A stretch of 64,000 nt of DNA from Adiantum capillus-veneris (GCA_014529385.2 CM043970.1:45538279-45602278); one strand, 5' to 3'. Numbered from the stretch's first letter, positions 1 through 12,407 are shown. Made by a program: numbers and translations. Notes: a model not told the origin generated them from the sequence alone.

Positions 1-108
1 GAGAGGCAGCCATCTGTAGCCGTCCTTGTGTGAATAAGTCCAAATCGGACCCCCCAATCCGCCCATGTGTGGCCGACCTTGTGTAGACAAATTCGCTTTT
101 GAATTCGG

Positions 109-1346
109 CTCAATTTCACATGCTACATACTCTGCTTCCATGGTAGAAAGTGAAACCACTTTCTGCAGCTTTGAAGCCCAGCTTACTGCTGTACCTCCAA
201 CCGTGAACACATAGCCAGTAGTGCTCCTTCAAGTATCTTTGTCACCTGCCATATCTGCATCAGAATACCCTTCTAGAAAAATATCAGTTCCTCCAAAATA
301 CAAAGCATTTGTTGTTGTCCCTTTTAGATACCTAAGTATCCACTTCACAGCTTGTCAATGCTCTTTACCTGGGTTGTCCATGAACCTACTCACAACTCCC
401 ACTGCATGTGCAATGTCTGGTCTTGTCCAGACCATAGCATACATTAGAGAACCTACCGCTGTAGCATATGGAACTTTAGACTATAGGCTATCTCTTCTTG
501 TGTCTTTAAAAACATATCCTTCGTTAGTTTAAAGTGACCAGCCAAAGGTGTAGAAACTGATTTTGCATCTTGCATTGCAAATCTTTCTAGTACATACTAA
601 ATATAATCCTCTTGAGATAGCTTTATTGTCTTCTTCGTCCTGTCCCTTGATATTTTTATACCAAGTATCCTCTTTGCATCACCTAAATCTTTCATTGGAA
701 AATATTTAGATAGCTCCTCTTTTAGGTCTTTGATGTCCTGCATGTTAGCTCTTGCAATCAACATGTCATCATTATACAACATTAGGATGATGAATTTACC
801 ATCTCCCAAATTCTTCATGTAGACGCAGTGATCCAAGTTGCATCTTGTGAATCCATGATCCAACATCCATCGATCAAACTTCAAGTACCATTGTCTTGAT
901 GCTTGCTTTAAACCATACAAGCTCTTCTTTAATCTGCAAACCATTTTCTCCTTACCTTTTACTTCATACCCCTTTGGTTGAAGCATGTAGATTTCCTCCT
1001 CTAAGTCACCGTGAGGGAATGCCGTATTTACATCCATTTGCTTGAGATTTAGATCATGAGCAGCCACAAGGCTTAAGATAAGCCTAATTGAGTTCATTTT
1101 TACAACAGGAGAAAATATTTCATTGAAGTCAATACCTTTCTTTTGAGAAAACCCTTTTACCACAAGCCTAGACTTGTACCTTTTCTTCCCACCTTCTTCT
1201 TCCTTCAGCTTGTACACCCATTTGTTTTGAAGTGTCCGCTTACCTTTAGGCAACTCAACCAACTCCCATGTTAGGTTGCGATGTAGCAAGTCCATCTCCA
1301 CTTGCATGCTCTTCATCCATTCTGCTTTGGATTCATGTTGCATAGT
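109..1346 (-). pseudogene. Copia-A reverse transcriptase and RNase H fragment
   Basis: A minus frame at 597-1343 covers most of a copia reverse transcriptase: KWVYKLK, RLVVKGF, MDVNTAF, KKSLYGLKQASRQWY and the active-site box read as LYNDDMLIA (765-776). Below 597 the frame is interrupted, but RNase H sequence continues to about 109, parallel to 40474-40960 of the complete copy. The usual copia box is YVDD; here the second residue is Asn. Integrase and gag are absent upstream, so this is a remnant. Confidence 0.85.
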
Positions 1347-1366
1347 CTATAGTTCTATGGTGTTGT

Positions 1367-2146
1367 TGTTAGGAAATAAGACGTAGCTAAAATAGATAAT
1401 TGAGTAGATTACTTAATGGAGAGAGACAGATCTACATACACGAGATTATAGAGTAGAGAGAGAGAGAGAGAGTACAAACCATATATGTGGTTCACCCAAT
1501 GTGGGCTACGTCCACGGGAAAGCGGCCACTCAATGGCTTTAGTACTTCAAAACAAGAAGTAGTTTACAAAGGGATTATACCCTTTTGGAGCTCCCGCCTT
1601 GCTTCACTCTCACCACCTCACACCCACCTTGTTGCATCAACTTCACACTATGAAATGTGTGTAGAAATGGCCTCCTTTTATAGGCCAAAAGGGCTGCCCT
1701 CTCTCCTTAGAGGCAGCCATGTGTAGCCGTCCTTGTGTGAATAAGTCCAAATCGAACCCTCTAATCCGCCCATGTGTGGTCGCCCTTGTGTAGACAAATC
1801 CGCTTTTGAATTCGGCCATCGGCCATTGAATTCGCCCACCGGCCACCGGCCATTGACTTCCGACCACCGGCCAACCGACCAGTCGATTTTCAACCACTGT
1901 CCGGCCGCCGGCCGGCCATAATATTCCGGCGAAAAGGAATATTCCGACGAAGAAAAAAAAAGTCTCGGGGGCTTCCACGCCCGAGGCCCCTAAAGTTGCC
2001 CCTGAATTTTGGCCCCGTGAAAATTTTGGTTTCCGGCGAGTGATTTTCCTTCACGCACGATGGCTTCTCCTCATAATGGGGGCCTTACAAATGTGCGCTT
2101 TTACCACAGAAAATTACAAGGGTAAATAAAGGCTCCGTACTTAACA
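1367..2146 (-). repeat. Copia-A LTR (780 bp)
   Basis: Read on plus it runs from TGTTAGGAAATAAG to CTTAACA, giving TG...CA ends. It matches the LTRs at 39392-40112 and 44103-44812, including a short GA run, the wording around 1490-1600, and a TATA-like CTATAAAAGGAGG on the minus strand near 1671-1684. It is longer than the other two copies because of extra sequence near 1925-2040. Confidence 0.88.
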
Positions 2147-2420
2147 GTTGTCACAAGTAGATTCAAGGATTTGTTTCTCAATTTTTTTTAAAATGTTTCC
2201 ATGCTCTATTTGCAATGCTTTTTATGTTAGTGCGTAAAAAAATAAAATGCATTATGCTCTTTTTAATAGGAATGTAGAAATAAAAATATTACATCAAATC
2301 GCATAGGTAGGGAATGAGGGAGGTAGTCCCAACAAAGAAAAGGCATTATAGTAAAGCAGGGGAGACCAACCTAACTAGATACATCCCTCTAGCATTAGCA
2401 GCATGATAGAAGAGAAACAT
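2147..2420. other. Host DNA with part of a tandem repeat
   Basis: No coding signal. The right end (about 2344-2420) resembles 7735-7795 on the far side of Copia-B, sharing a GGGGAGACC...CTAG...TCTAGCAT...AACAT pattern. Copia-B therefore inserted into a pre-existing tandem repeat. Confidence 0.6.
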
Positions 2421-2647
2421 TGTTACCATATACATGTGGTAGTGATGTGTGTGAACACACTAGGACCGTCGGGGCATTTTTTCCCTCTTTAGGAGGTTTT
2501 TTCCCCCGTGCATTGTATATACGCCCATCACTCTAGGGCTATCTATCTTTCCATTGCACACTAAGTAACACACTCTCTATTGTGTGCCTTGAGCATCCTT
2601 CGTCTTCTCCAAGTTGTGTGTGTTTCTCTGCAACCCTAATTCCAACA
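2421..2647 (+). repeat. Copia-B 5' LTR
   Basis: Starts TGTTACCATATAC and ends ATTCCAACA. It contains a TATA-like GTATATAC near 2515-2522, the likely promoter for the genomic RNA. It differs from the 3' LTR by two transitions and one transversion by eye. Confidence 0.94.
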
Positions 2648-2648
2648 A

Positions 2649-2664
2649 TTGGTATCATAGCAGG
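2649..2664 (+). promoter_or_regulatory. Copia-B primer binding site
   Basis: TTGGTATCATAGCAGG lies one base after the LTR. It resembles the TGGTATCAGAGC sites complementary to initiator tRNA-Met used by plant copia elements, with one base different in the core. Confidence 0.8.
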
Positions 2665-3007
2665 TCACGTTCTCCCGGGCTTAGTCGCGAGCTGCTCCAG
2701 CACACGCTTGCTCACTTTCTCCAATTTTCATGAGCTTTGGCGAGCGTTCGCAGGTCGTCAAATATTTCGGGAAAGCTCCAAGAGCTTGGTCTGCTCAGAA
2801 TTTTGATTTGGGCTCATTTCGGCCTCCGTTTCCACTACAGGCTACTGCACAGGCTATTTCGTCATTTTGTGCAGAATTTTTGTCAATGTCGTTTTCTGCA
2901 TAACAGGTGCCTTATAGTCTTCTACGGTTTGTGCTATATAGCATAGGTTGTTCCCGCTCCATTTCTCCTATTTTCGGGCAGTCTTCACATCAGTTGCAGC
3001 ATTTACC

Positions 3008-6000
3008 ATGGCTGACAACAACAACACAGATGTGTTCAAGATGTTTGCTGCTGAGGACAGGTTGGATGGGGACAACTACCCTATGTGGGCTTATATGATG
3101 CAACATGTTCTTGTGTCAAAAGGTGTCTGGAACATTGTGCAGGGCATTGATGTACGTCCTGGTTCTGAGGATGTAGGCAATGTTGAGGATGTTGCAGGTC
3201 TTGCTGCAAGGATTGCAGCTGTTAGAGTTGTTTTGCCTACGGCAGAACAAGCTCGTTGGGATGTTAAGGATACGCAGGCTCATGCATTGATTGCATTGTC
3301 TGTGAAGCGCACCATTGTTCCTCACATCCGTTCAGCAAAATCAGCAAAACAAGCTTGGGATATTTTAGCAGGTCTTTATGCAAGCCGCAATGAGGCTAAA
3401 ATTGCTTTGCTGCGTAAAGAGCTGGAGTCGAAGATTATGCATGAGGAAGATGATATGGACACTTTCCTTGCTAGTGTCAAGGATATCAATGAGCAGCTTA
3501 GTTCTGCAGGTGCAGTCATTTCAGACAGTTCCCTTGTGCAGACTGTTCTTGATGCCTTACCAGATTCCTATCAGACTTTTGCTAGTACTTGGAGACTGAT
3601 GACCCAAGGAAATCCTGAAGTTGTCAAGTTTGATGCATTATGCACATTGTTGTTGCAAGAGTCACTTTCCAGAAAAAATAGGACTAGGAAGCGTGCAGTT
3701 GAACAGGCTTTTATTGCTTCTCAAAGAAAGGGTGGTAACAGTAATGCAGCCACTTCTTATGGTTCTGCTGCGAGTGGCAAAAATTATGTTCCTAATGCTT
3801 CTGCTGGCAACAATTCTTCTGGAAATTCTGGTGATAAGGGCAAAAAGAAGATGCGTTGCCATTATTGTAAAGCCAATGATCACTTGATCAAGTCGTGTCC
3901 TAAGTAGAAGGCCAAAGAGGCTACGAAGAAAGAGGGTGGTTCCACTGCAAATGCTGGTTCCACTACAAATGCAGCCATTGTTGAGTCTTCTGTGAAAGGA
4001 GACTGTGTTGCTGATGTTGATGCAGAATGGGCTTTTAGCGCAGAGTGCACTTACAATCCTGTTGTCCATGATGCATGCTTGTCAGTTGTTGCTGCAGATT
4101 CACATGTGTGGTATTTCGACAGTGGTGCTACAAAGCACATTACCTCACATCGTGAATTGTTTACCTCTCTTGAGTCTGTCCCTCATGGGAATTCAGTCAT
4201 TTGTGCCAACAATGCCTCTTATCCAGTTCAGGGAGTTGGAAAGATTGTGCTCACTGCTACTAATGGCAGTTCCTTCACACTTGTTGATGTACTTTATGTA
4301 CCTGGGATCAAGAAGAATCTCTTGTCTGTATCCGCACTTGCTAGACTTGGACTTGTAGTCAAATTTGTGGATGACAGATGTACAGTTCATGATCTCAGTT
4401 TTGGTGATGAAATTGTTGCATCTGGCCTTTTGTGCCGTGGGTTGTATAAGCTCACTTTGTATGACAAGTGTGGACAAAATTTTGCAAATGCTGTTGCAGA
4501 TTCAAGGGCTATTTCAGATGCAAAACTTTGGCATGCACGTTTTGGTCATCTGAATTTTGCCAGTTTGCTGCGTTTGCATAAATCTAATATGGTTGCTTCT
4601 TTGCCGCCTCTTGAAGCACCTGTCAAACATGTTTGTGAAGGCTGTATTTTGGGTAAGATGCAGCGTTCTAAATTTCCAAAGGATGGTTCAATTCTGGCCA
4701 CATGCAGGTTGCAGCTTGTGCATAGTGATGTTTGTGGGCCCATGCAAACTCCGTCCTTGGGCAATTACCTGTACTTCGTGACTTTCATTGATGATTACTC
4801 CAGGCATGCATGGGTATTTCCGCTTAAAGCGAAGTCCAAAGTTTTTATGTGCTTCAAACAATTTTTGGCTATGGCTGAAAATGTCTCGAAATGTACTATG
4901 GGCACCCTCCGTTCCGATCGAGGGGGGGAGTATATGTCTCATGAATTTAATGCATTTCTGGCTAGTCGTGGGATAAAACACCAATGTACAGTGCCTTATA
5001 CACCTCAGCAAAATGGTGTTGCTGAGAGGAAAAACATGTCACTGACGGAAATGGCACGATGTATGGTCAAAAGTCAAGCTTTACCGCATTCTTTTTGGCT
5101 TGAGGCCATCATGTGTGCCACTTATGTACTTAACAGGTGTCCTACGAAAGCTTTGCAGTCTATTACTCCATATGAAGCATGGCATGATAGAAAGCCTTCT
5201 ATTGAGCACATGCGTGTTTTTGGTTGTTTGGCATATGCTTTGGTGCCACAAGTGTAGCGCAGAAAATTGGATGATAAGGCTGTCAAATGTATTTTTGTTG
5301 GTTATAGTGCTGAAAGCAAAGGTTACAGGTTGTATCATCCGCAAACAAAACGTATTCTGGTTTCTCGGGATGTAGTGTTTGTGGAAGATTATGTTCAGCC
5401 CTTGCTGTCATGTACTAGAGACAGTAATGTAAGCTCACAGGACATTTATGACACTTTGTTGCCTCTTTTTAGTGGTGGAAATACGAATGTAAGTTCCAAT
5501 GAGGCAAATGTACAGCCTATGGGGGTTTCTGAAAATGTTTTAGATCAGCCTATTACTGATGCAGATGTACATGATGTACTTGATGAGGAAAGGGTTGAAT
5601 ATGAGCAGGCTAGAGGTATGCCAAAATGGTTGGTGCACACTTTGCGTGACAGTAAATTGGATGCACCTTTGTCTAGTCGTACTCGTTCGGGCTCTCGCCA
5701 TGCATCTTATGCATCAGATTGTTATGCTTTGGCTATGTCTAGTTTACATGATGTTGAGGACCCTCTGTCTTTTGATGAAGCACAGAATTCAGAAAATTGG
5801 ATGGCTGCCATGCAATCAGAATATGATGCACTTATAGAAAATGACACATGGACTTTATGTGATTTGCCTCCTGGCAAAAAGGCCATTGGTACGAAGTGGG
5901 TTTACAAGTTGAAACGCAAGCCGGATGGTGAGATTGATCGCCATAAGGCTCGACTTGTTGCAAAGGGGTATGCACAGCAAAAAGGCATAGATTATGAAGA

Positions 6001-7297
6001 GACTTTTGCTCCCACTTGTCGTATGACTACTGTGCGTTTTCTATGTGCATTGGCAGCTCATTTTGGTTGGGATGTACATCAATCAGACATTGTTACTGCT
6101 TTCTTGAATGGTGACATATTTGAGGAAGTTTATGTAACGCAGCCTCGCGGTTTTGTCATAAAAGGACAAGAGGACAAAGTGTGCAAATGTAACAAGGCTT
6201 TGTATGGGTTGAAGCAATCTCCTCATGCTTGGTATGAGAAAGCTGACACTCATTTGGTCAAACAAGGCTTTCGTAACAATCCAACAGAAAGCACATTGTA
6301 TGTAAAGCGTGAGGGTGATGTATTTCTCATCGTGGTTCTTTATGTTGATGATTTGCTGATCACTGGACCAAATGAGAGACATATTGCTGAATTTAAGGCT
6401 GATTTGAATGCTACTTTCAAGATGAAAGATTTGGGGCTGTTGCATCATTACTTGGGTATACAGTTTAAGCAGTGTGATGGTGGTATTGCCTTGTGTCAGA
6501 AAAGTTACATAGAGACATTGCTATGTAATTTTGGACTTGAGGATTGCAAACCTATTGCCACTCCCATGGAAACAGGTTTGAAGTTGAGTCTACATGATGC
6601 TGGCGATCCTGCTGATGTCACTCTTTACCAAACTGTTGTTGGCTGCCTCATTTATGTATGCAACACGAGGCCAGATATTCAGTTTGCAGTCTCACAGGTC
6701 AGCAGATTTATGCATAGCCCAGGGTCTAAGCATTGGCAGGCTGTCAAGAGTATTTTCCGCTACCTTAGTGGCACTTTACATCTTGGCTTGTTTTATCCCA
6801 AGGGGGGATCATTGCCGCCAGAGTTACATGCTTTTTCAGACTCATATTGGGCTGGTTGTTTTGACACGCGAGTGTCGACAAGTGGTTTTTGTTTCATGCT
6901 TGGCAGTTCATGTATATCATGGTTGAGCAAGAAGCAACCTACTATGGCCACTTCGAGTTGTGAGGCTGAGTACAGGGCAGTCTTCACAACTACGGTTGAG
7001 TGTGTATGGCTCAGACGCCTTATGGCTGATTTGGGTGTTGGATAGGACACTGCCAACACTATCTACACTGACAGTCAGAGCGCATTGGCAGTTGCGAGGA
7101 ACCCAGTTTTTCATGCTCGCACAAAGCACATTGAGGTGCATTACCACTATGTCAGGGAGAGGCTCTCAGCAGGAGAGATCAGCTTGGCTTATGTGCCAAC
7201 ACAGGACAACCTTGCAGATCTTTTCACAAAGGCATTGTCTCGTGAGAAGCTTGAAGCTTTCCGCAAAGCTTTGGGCTTACTCCCCTTTGTGGACTGA
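3008..7297 (+). pseudogene. Copia-B gag-pol, one frame with three amber stops
   Basis: ATG at 3008 opens a 1430-codon frame to TGA at 7295-7297, interrupted only by TAG at 3905, 5255 and 7043; the frame never shifts. Order: gag to about residue 299 with a CX2CX4HX4C zinc knuckle (CHYCKANDHLIKSC) just before the first TAG; protease FDSGATKH (near 4115); integrase zinc region (WHARFGH...CEGC) and core ending QQNGVAERKN (near 5020); reverse transcriptase with intact YVDD (6341-6352); RNase H. Each TAG sits where a Gln codon would fit. Either the copy is newly inactivated, or amber readthrough is used; inactivation is more likely because the third TAG lies inside RNase H. Confidence 0.93.
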
Positions 7298-7361
7298 TCC
7301 TATCCTTAGGGCATGGCACTTCCCTTTACTCATGTGCCAGCTCTCGTTCACCGCATCACTT

Positions 7362-7372
7362 CAGGGGGGATT
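7362..7372 (+). promoter_or_regulatory. Copia-B polypurine tract
   Basis: CAGGGGGGATT abuts the 3' LTR start (TGTTACC at 7373). This is the expected plus-strand DNA priming site for reverse transcription. Confidence 0.85.
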
Positions 7373-7599
7373 TGTTACCATATACATGTGGTAGTGATGT
7401 GTGTGAACACACTAGGACCGCCGGGGCATTTTTTCCCTCTTTAGGAGGTTTTTTCCCCCGTGCATTGTATATACACCCATCACTCTAGGGCTATCTATCT
7501 TTCCATTGCACACTAAGTAACACACTCTCTATTGTGTGCCTTGAGCTTCCTTCGTCTTCTCCAAGTTGTGTGTGTTTCTCTGCAACCCTAATTCCAACA
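7373..7599 (+). repeat. Copia-B 3' LTR
   Basis: 227 bp, same TG...CA ends as the 5' LTR, followed at once by the target duplication AACAT. Confidence 0.94.
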
Positions 7600-7990
7600 A
7601 ACATCTGGCCATGCAAGGTAGCCATTGATGCCACTTAATAGTTTTGTGAATTTGAGAGGGGGAAACAGTAAATATATCTTTCATTTAAGACACTAGGTGT
7701 TGAGCTTCCCTTTTCAGGTCACACAAGAATGGTGGGGGAGACCAAAAAACTAGATAGAGCCTTCTAGCATCAGCAACCTAACAGAATAGAAACATCTGGC
7801 CATACAAGGTAGCCATTGTTGCCACTTAATATTTTTATGAAATTGAGAGGGGGAATGAGTAGATATATCTTTAAGACACTAGATGTTAAGCTGCTCTTCT
7901 GAGGTCCCACAAGAATAGGTGAGTTTAATCTTAAAAGGAGTTTTCATGTAGAGCAGCATTTTATGAGCACGAAGTCAACCACAAGTAGAG
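7600..7990. repeat. Two tandem copies of a ~195-bp host repeat
   Basis: The phrase ACATCTGGCCAT.CAAGGTAGCC occurs at about 7602 and 7793, and the rest of the unit (GAGAGGGGGAA, AAGACACTAG, GGTC.CACAAGAAT) follows in order in both copies. A further partial copy lies left of Copia-B (about 2344-2420). Function unknown. Confidence 0.75.
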
Positions 7991-8089
7991 ACTTCTCCAT
8001 ATGTTCCATAAGGGAATGTCTTGTCTCTTGCACTCTCCAAGAATTTCTTCAATAAAAAAGGGAGAGAGGTGATTTTTGAAGTGTTCTCA

Positions 8090-9000
8090 ACATATGAGAG
8101 CTAGCTTGACATGAAACAAGTACGTGCTATAAAGACTCTACTGCAGAAGAGCATCTTGGGCACATGCCATTGCCAATGTAAAACATTTTGGCTTTTCCCC
8201 TTGTCCAAAGCCCTTGATGAAGAATGATGATTCATATAATATACTATGCTTAATTTTTGTGGAATAGGCCCATAGGCATTTGATCATGTTGTTCCTTTGC
8301 TTGAGACTCTAATAGAACTACCATTTCTTGTCGAGTCTTTCTTTGGGCAAAGTGTTGATTCTTGACTTGTAGGAGAATTTCTTATAGATTGAATCTTTTG
8401 TATTTCCCAATGAAGTATCTTTGATTAAAGATCTACACTTTGTGTGAGTGGCTTGTGTGAAGAGCTCAGTCCTTCATGCCAACTATATTGAACAAGTTCT
8501 TGGTCCCTTCTTGACAAGTTAAAAACATCAACCAATTCAGTATTGTTAAGCCGATGGTTGTATCTATATACATCTTTCCAAGATTTTATGCCTTTCTTGA
8601 AGCATATATGAGACATTCTTTCAATCTTGAGCTTTTGCATGTAGCATGTTTGCAAAGGAGCCCAACCAAATGGAGTCCTGCAGTAGATAGTGATAGTCAA
8701 AATTGATGTCCCTGGGAAACTTCTAGGATTCTTTGAGGGAATTCCAGCCTTCCCACATTCTAGAAGTCAAAGCTGAGCCACCTTGCTTAACCTTTTTTGT
8801 GGAGATGAAAATCTCCTTGAAGGATAAACCTTTCCATGCTTTCTCCTCCTGCACAAAAATTAGATGGGTTTTTCTTTTTACTAGAAATGACTAGTCATCA
8901 AACTTCATGGATATGAATATCCGCTTTTCTACCATCTTATCAGCCATCCTTGTAGATTGAGCACACTCATTTCTCCACTAGCTTTTGATTGGAAGAAAAG
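8090..9000 (-). pseudogene. LINE (non-LTR retrotransposon) 3' relic
   Basis: On the minus strand around 8110-8220 one frame reads a C-P-R-C...H-x4-C pattern (GMCPRCSSAVES, stop, HVLVSCQ), which resembles the zinc-binding region found after reverse transcriptase in plant L1-type LINEs. Upstream, 8425-8760 encodes tryptophan-rich pieces such as MWEGWNSLKES and IKSWKDVYRY, also typical of that region. Frames switch and several stops occur, so it is old and inactive. The reverse transcriptase core itself is not seen. Confidence 0.55.
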
Positions 9001-9924
9001 TTTCCAAGAGACCTTCAAAATCTTGTTATGGAGATTCCCTCCTCCCCATAGGAATCTTCTTGATATTCCATTATGCCATACATTTGGATATTGCTCAATT
9101 AAACCTTTGTTTCATTGTAATTTTCATGTGTGACACGTTTTAGGTCCTATCTATTATATTTTTTGTCATGTAACAAGATGTACGAAGCTTAAAAAATATA
9201 GCAATTAACTTTCTACTTTGGCGATATTATATAGGAAGCATGGAACTCCTTGAGCTCCAAATTTAAAAAGCTCTAAATTTTTATAGAAAACTCTAAATGA
9301 AAAGCTCACAAATTTATTATCCCCGCAGTAGGCAAGTAAACCATTATGTCCGTCACATGCAAAGGTCAATAAAGTAGTGGGATTTACAAATGCAGAGGAG
9401 GCATCGGTCATAGGATTCAAAGGATAGAGTGAGCCATTGTCCATAAATCACAGTCTTTCTTTCTTGTTGGGTGTTACTATTGTGTTTGTTTTACTTCGTG
9501 TGCAGAAAGGCTCATATTCAGGCTTGAAATCAACGTGGAGATGATACTTATGTCGTTTAGTGAGGAGGTTTGAGGGGGTGGATGAAGAAGCTATGAATAG
9601 ACTGTTCAAGAAAATCAAGAAACGAAAGAGAACGCCATTAGTCCCTATTGCATACATCGTATGGAGAAGAACTTCCCTCTTATATGACAAGGTGCATTCA
9701 ATATAATTGAAAAGAGACATTCTATCAATCATTACGACCGTTATGATTGTGTCAAAAGAATACACTTTGAAGTACTTTTTCTAAACGGTTGATGAGCACA
9801 TCTTTTTTCTTACCACACCAATTTTCTAGAGAGAAGGCAAAAAAAATTGTATTTTCTTAGAAGGCCCTCCAAATGACCTTCAGAATTCCCTAATGGACCA
9901 CACCTAGCTCATAGAGCTAGCTAT
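9001..9924. other. No recognisable feature
   Basis: AT-rich sequence with short minus-strand open frames (9205-9444, 9448-9765) whose translations show no family resemblance that I can recognise. Confidence 0.5.
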
Positions 9925-10300
9925 GCTCATAATTTTGATTTGGGCTCATCTTGACCTCTATTTTTATGGAGAATGTTACAGGTTGTAAATCCACAATTGA
10001 AAGTCAGTATGCAAGTTTGTCATATATAGCACATAAAATTTTTCTTCCATTTCTACTAAGATTGAGCAATTCCGACATCAGGTTCAGTCTTTCACTATGG
10101 TTGAGAGCAATCATTTTTTTCAATATGTGGTGTGCTAAGGGGACACATGATGAAGACAACTATCCATTGTGGGCTTACATAATGCAACATGTACTTATTT
10201 CCAAGGGTCTGTGGAACATTGTTGAAGGTTTTGATGTATGCACAAGTCCTGCCCTGTGGATCCAGATTTTGTGGAGGATGTGCAAGTTTACCAATTTTGC
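9925..10300 (+). pseudogene. Copia-B-type gag 5' relic
   Basis: ATTTTGATTTGGGCTCAT at about 9933 matches the Copia-B leader near 2801, and the following frame reads NYPLWAYIMQHVLISKG (near 10158-10208), closely parallel to the N-terminal gag of Copia-B (3077-3127). No LTR or pol is attached. This is an older, 5'-internal fragment of the same or a sister family. Confidence 0.75.
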
Positions 10301-12407
10301 TCAAAGCTCATCCCTCAAGACCTCATCTTTTCTTCACATATTTTTAATCACTACCTCTAATGGACGGTCAGCAAGGTGTTGGGATGCTTGTTGAGCAAAT
10401 TTGAACTCATAAGCCTCAAGCTAATCAAGAATGAAGTCTTTGAACTCTGCAACATTTTGACCATCTTGTATGATCTTGTATGATGGACATGTTTGTATCT
10501 TGTATGACCTTGTATGGTGAACATGGTTGTATGGACATCCGCAACCATGATCTTTGCACTAACCAAACCAATTCTCAGTACCCTAGTCCAATTCTCAGCA
10601 ATACTAGTCATTTGATATTGCTACGTCGCACATCTAGACAGAACTTGGCAAAGTCCATAGCAATGTCCATATGCCGCTTCAACATCTCCTCTTGTATCTC
10701 TAACGGGAGAAAGGAAGAGAGGCCACCTATGGGAGAATCAAATAGAGGCAAGCACTTAGGCTTGGGCTTTCCCTAAGCTGTTGAAAAATTAATCTTGAAT
10801 AAAAATTTACAGATTTAGTTTAAAGAAGGGTCCCTTTTATTTGTGAACGTACACATAGTGACACCCTCGAGGTTCCAATTGATCGATACATAAACCAAAG
10901 AAAGTTCATGAAAATGGACATCCTTGTTTAAGCCCAATTGGTGCTTGCCAAACGTTCAAAGATTCCTCTTCCCATGTACAATTGACAAATCACTTTTTCA
11001 TAGATTCAAAAAATTGCATGAGTGCTACTAAAAGGGTTATTAAATTTATTTCTCACATTCACATATAGAAGGGTATCCTATAATGAAATTATGGGGAAAT
11101 TTTATAAATTCAATAAAAAAAACGTATGTGGTACATTTTTCAAAAATTTACAAATAAGGAATAGTCCTTGAATGCACTGACACATTTTATACACAGTGAA
11201 CCCCCAAACATAAACTCACTTGGATGTGGGTGGAGAGAGAGAGAGCCATCCTCCATCCAATCACTAAAGCATTTCATAAAGTGACGGGTATAGATACATC
11301 AAAATTGATGTTTCTGCCCTTTACTCCAACCAATATAGCACAACCTAGGAACCCTTTCCAAACCTATCTCGTAATAATATGAAACCAACTGTTACAGAGT
11401 TTGGTAAGAGAATGAACAGGGACTCCCTCACTCACACAGTGTTAAGAGGCTTTTCCATGGTTCCCTGTCACTCTCGAGCTAGTCATTTACCCAAAAACCC
11501 AAGGACACAATGTCATCCAGCCACAACGGCCCCACAATAAGAACTTATCGGCCAAATTAATCACCAAACAATGCATCCAAGAAGTCATCCCATCTCAACA
11601 AAGAGTTAGCAAGCATTTTCCAAAAAAAAAAAAAAAAACCCTGCAGTCGCCAGGTTTTTAGGAAGTAAAGACTTTCTTTGCACTAGTTACAATGTGGTGG
11701 AGGTCAGCACGCGGAGCAAACCATTGCAAGGTTCAGCTAGCACATTCCAAAGGTATCTATTATACAAACAGTACAAGATTTCACATATGTAAATTCAAGT
11801 CCTGGACTCTTATCAATTCCTATTGTATAAGTAGTTGTATAAGTAGCATAATACACCATAATGAAGGCAAATTGCCCTTAATTGATACTCAGAAGGTAGC
11901 TGTTAAGCTTCTCTCTTGCAAACCAACCATGGCTCAGCCTATTGGCCATTCACTACACTCGTATTGCGCAGCTTAAACAAATAGTAACTTCAAAACTAGA
12001 TGCCTCTAGTAATACACGGTAAACAGAAATTTATCTTCAGCATAACATTCCTGAATCTTGATAATCTCTGACTCTGCTCTATATAATACATTGCGGCGCT
12101 AAAACATGAATGATTGATAATCTGAAATGAGTCTAGTCACATGCCAAACAAAAAATCATGTTTAGAAAAGAGCTCTGTTGTTCAACACCGGCCGACAAGC
12201 GCTCCCACAAATGCAGCAAAGAGAACGAAGCAGAAAAAGGAATGGACTAAAATTGAAAGAAACTAGCAACGACAGCAGAACGCTTGCATGAAAAACAAAC
12301 CGAAGTCAATTACACGTAAATATGATGGCTAATGAACATTGCATTCTGCCCTCAAGTGACTTCAAGCTGATTATTGAGCCCAATGCTTCCATCAAGAAGC
12401 ATTCAAG
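10301..12407. other. Mostly unrecognised host DNA downstream of NF-YC
   Basis: Contains a short imperfect repeat of CTTGTATGA (10470-10525), a minus frame open for about 50 codons at roughly 10635-10790 that I do not recognise, a poly-A run near 11622-11638 and a short GA run near 11232. The part below 12407 should include the NF-YC 3' untranslated region, but no clear polyadenylation signal was identified. Confidence 0.4.

Larger units (their letters stand above)
1..2146 (-). mobile_element. Copia-A copy 1, internally deleted Ty1/copia element
   Basis: Same family as the complete element at 39392-44812. Reading the minus strand from 2146: a full LTR, then directly the reverse transcriptase segment, the RNase H segment, and from about 108 to 1 an interior piece of the other LTR cut by the window edge. 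Relative to the complete copy, gag, protease and integrase are missing (junction near 1346-1366), and the RNase H end, polypurine tract and LTR start are missing (junction near 108). It cannot be autonomous. The left end lies outside the window, so no target duplication can be tested. Confidence 0.85.
2421..7599 (+). mobile_element. Copia-B, complete Ty1/copia LTR retrotransposon
   Basis: 5179 bp bounded by two 227-bp LTRs (2421-2647 and 7373-7599) and a perfect 5-bp target duplication AACAT (2416-2420 and 7600-7604). A tRNA-Met-type primer site follows the left LTR and a G-rich polypurine tract precedes the right one. The LTRs differ at only about three positions, which suggests a recent insertion. 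Domain order gag, protease, integrase, reverse transcriptase, RNase H is that of Ty1/copia. The only coding damage visible is three in-frame TAG codons. Confidence 0.96.

Noticed and set aside
2582-2946. Plus open frames across the Copia-B LTR and leader
   Set aside because: They overlap the LTR and primer site, which are non-coding, and show no family resemblance.
3662-4477. Minus open frames opposite Copia-B gag and protease
   Set aside because: Antisense shadows of a well-supported plus-strand frame.
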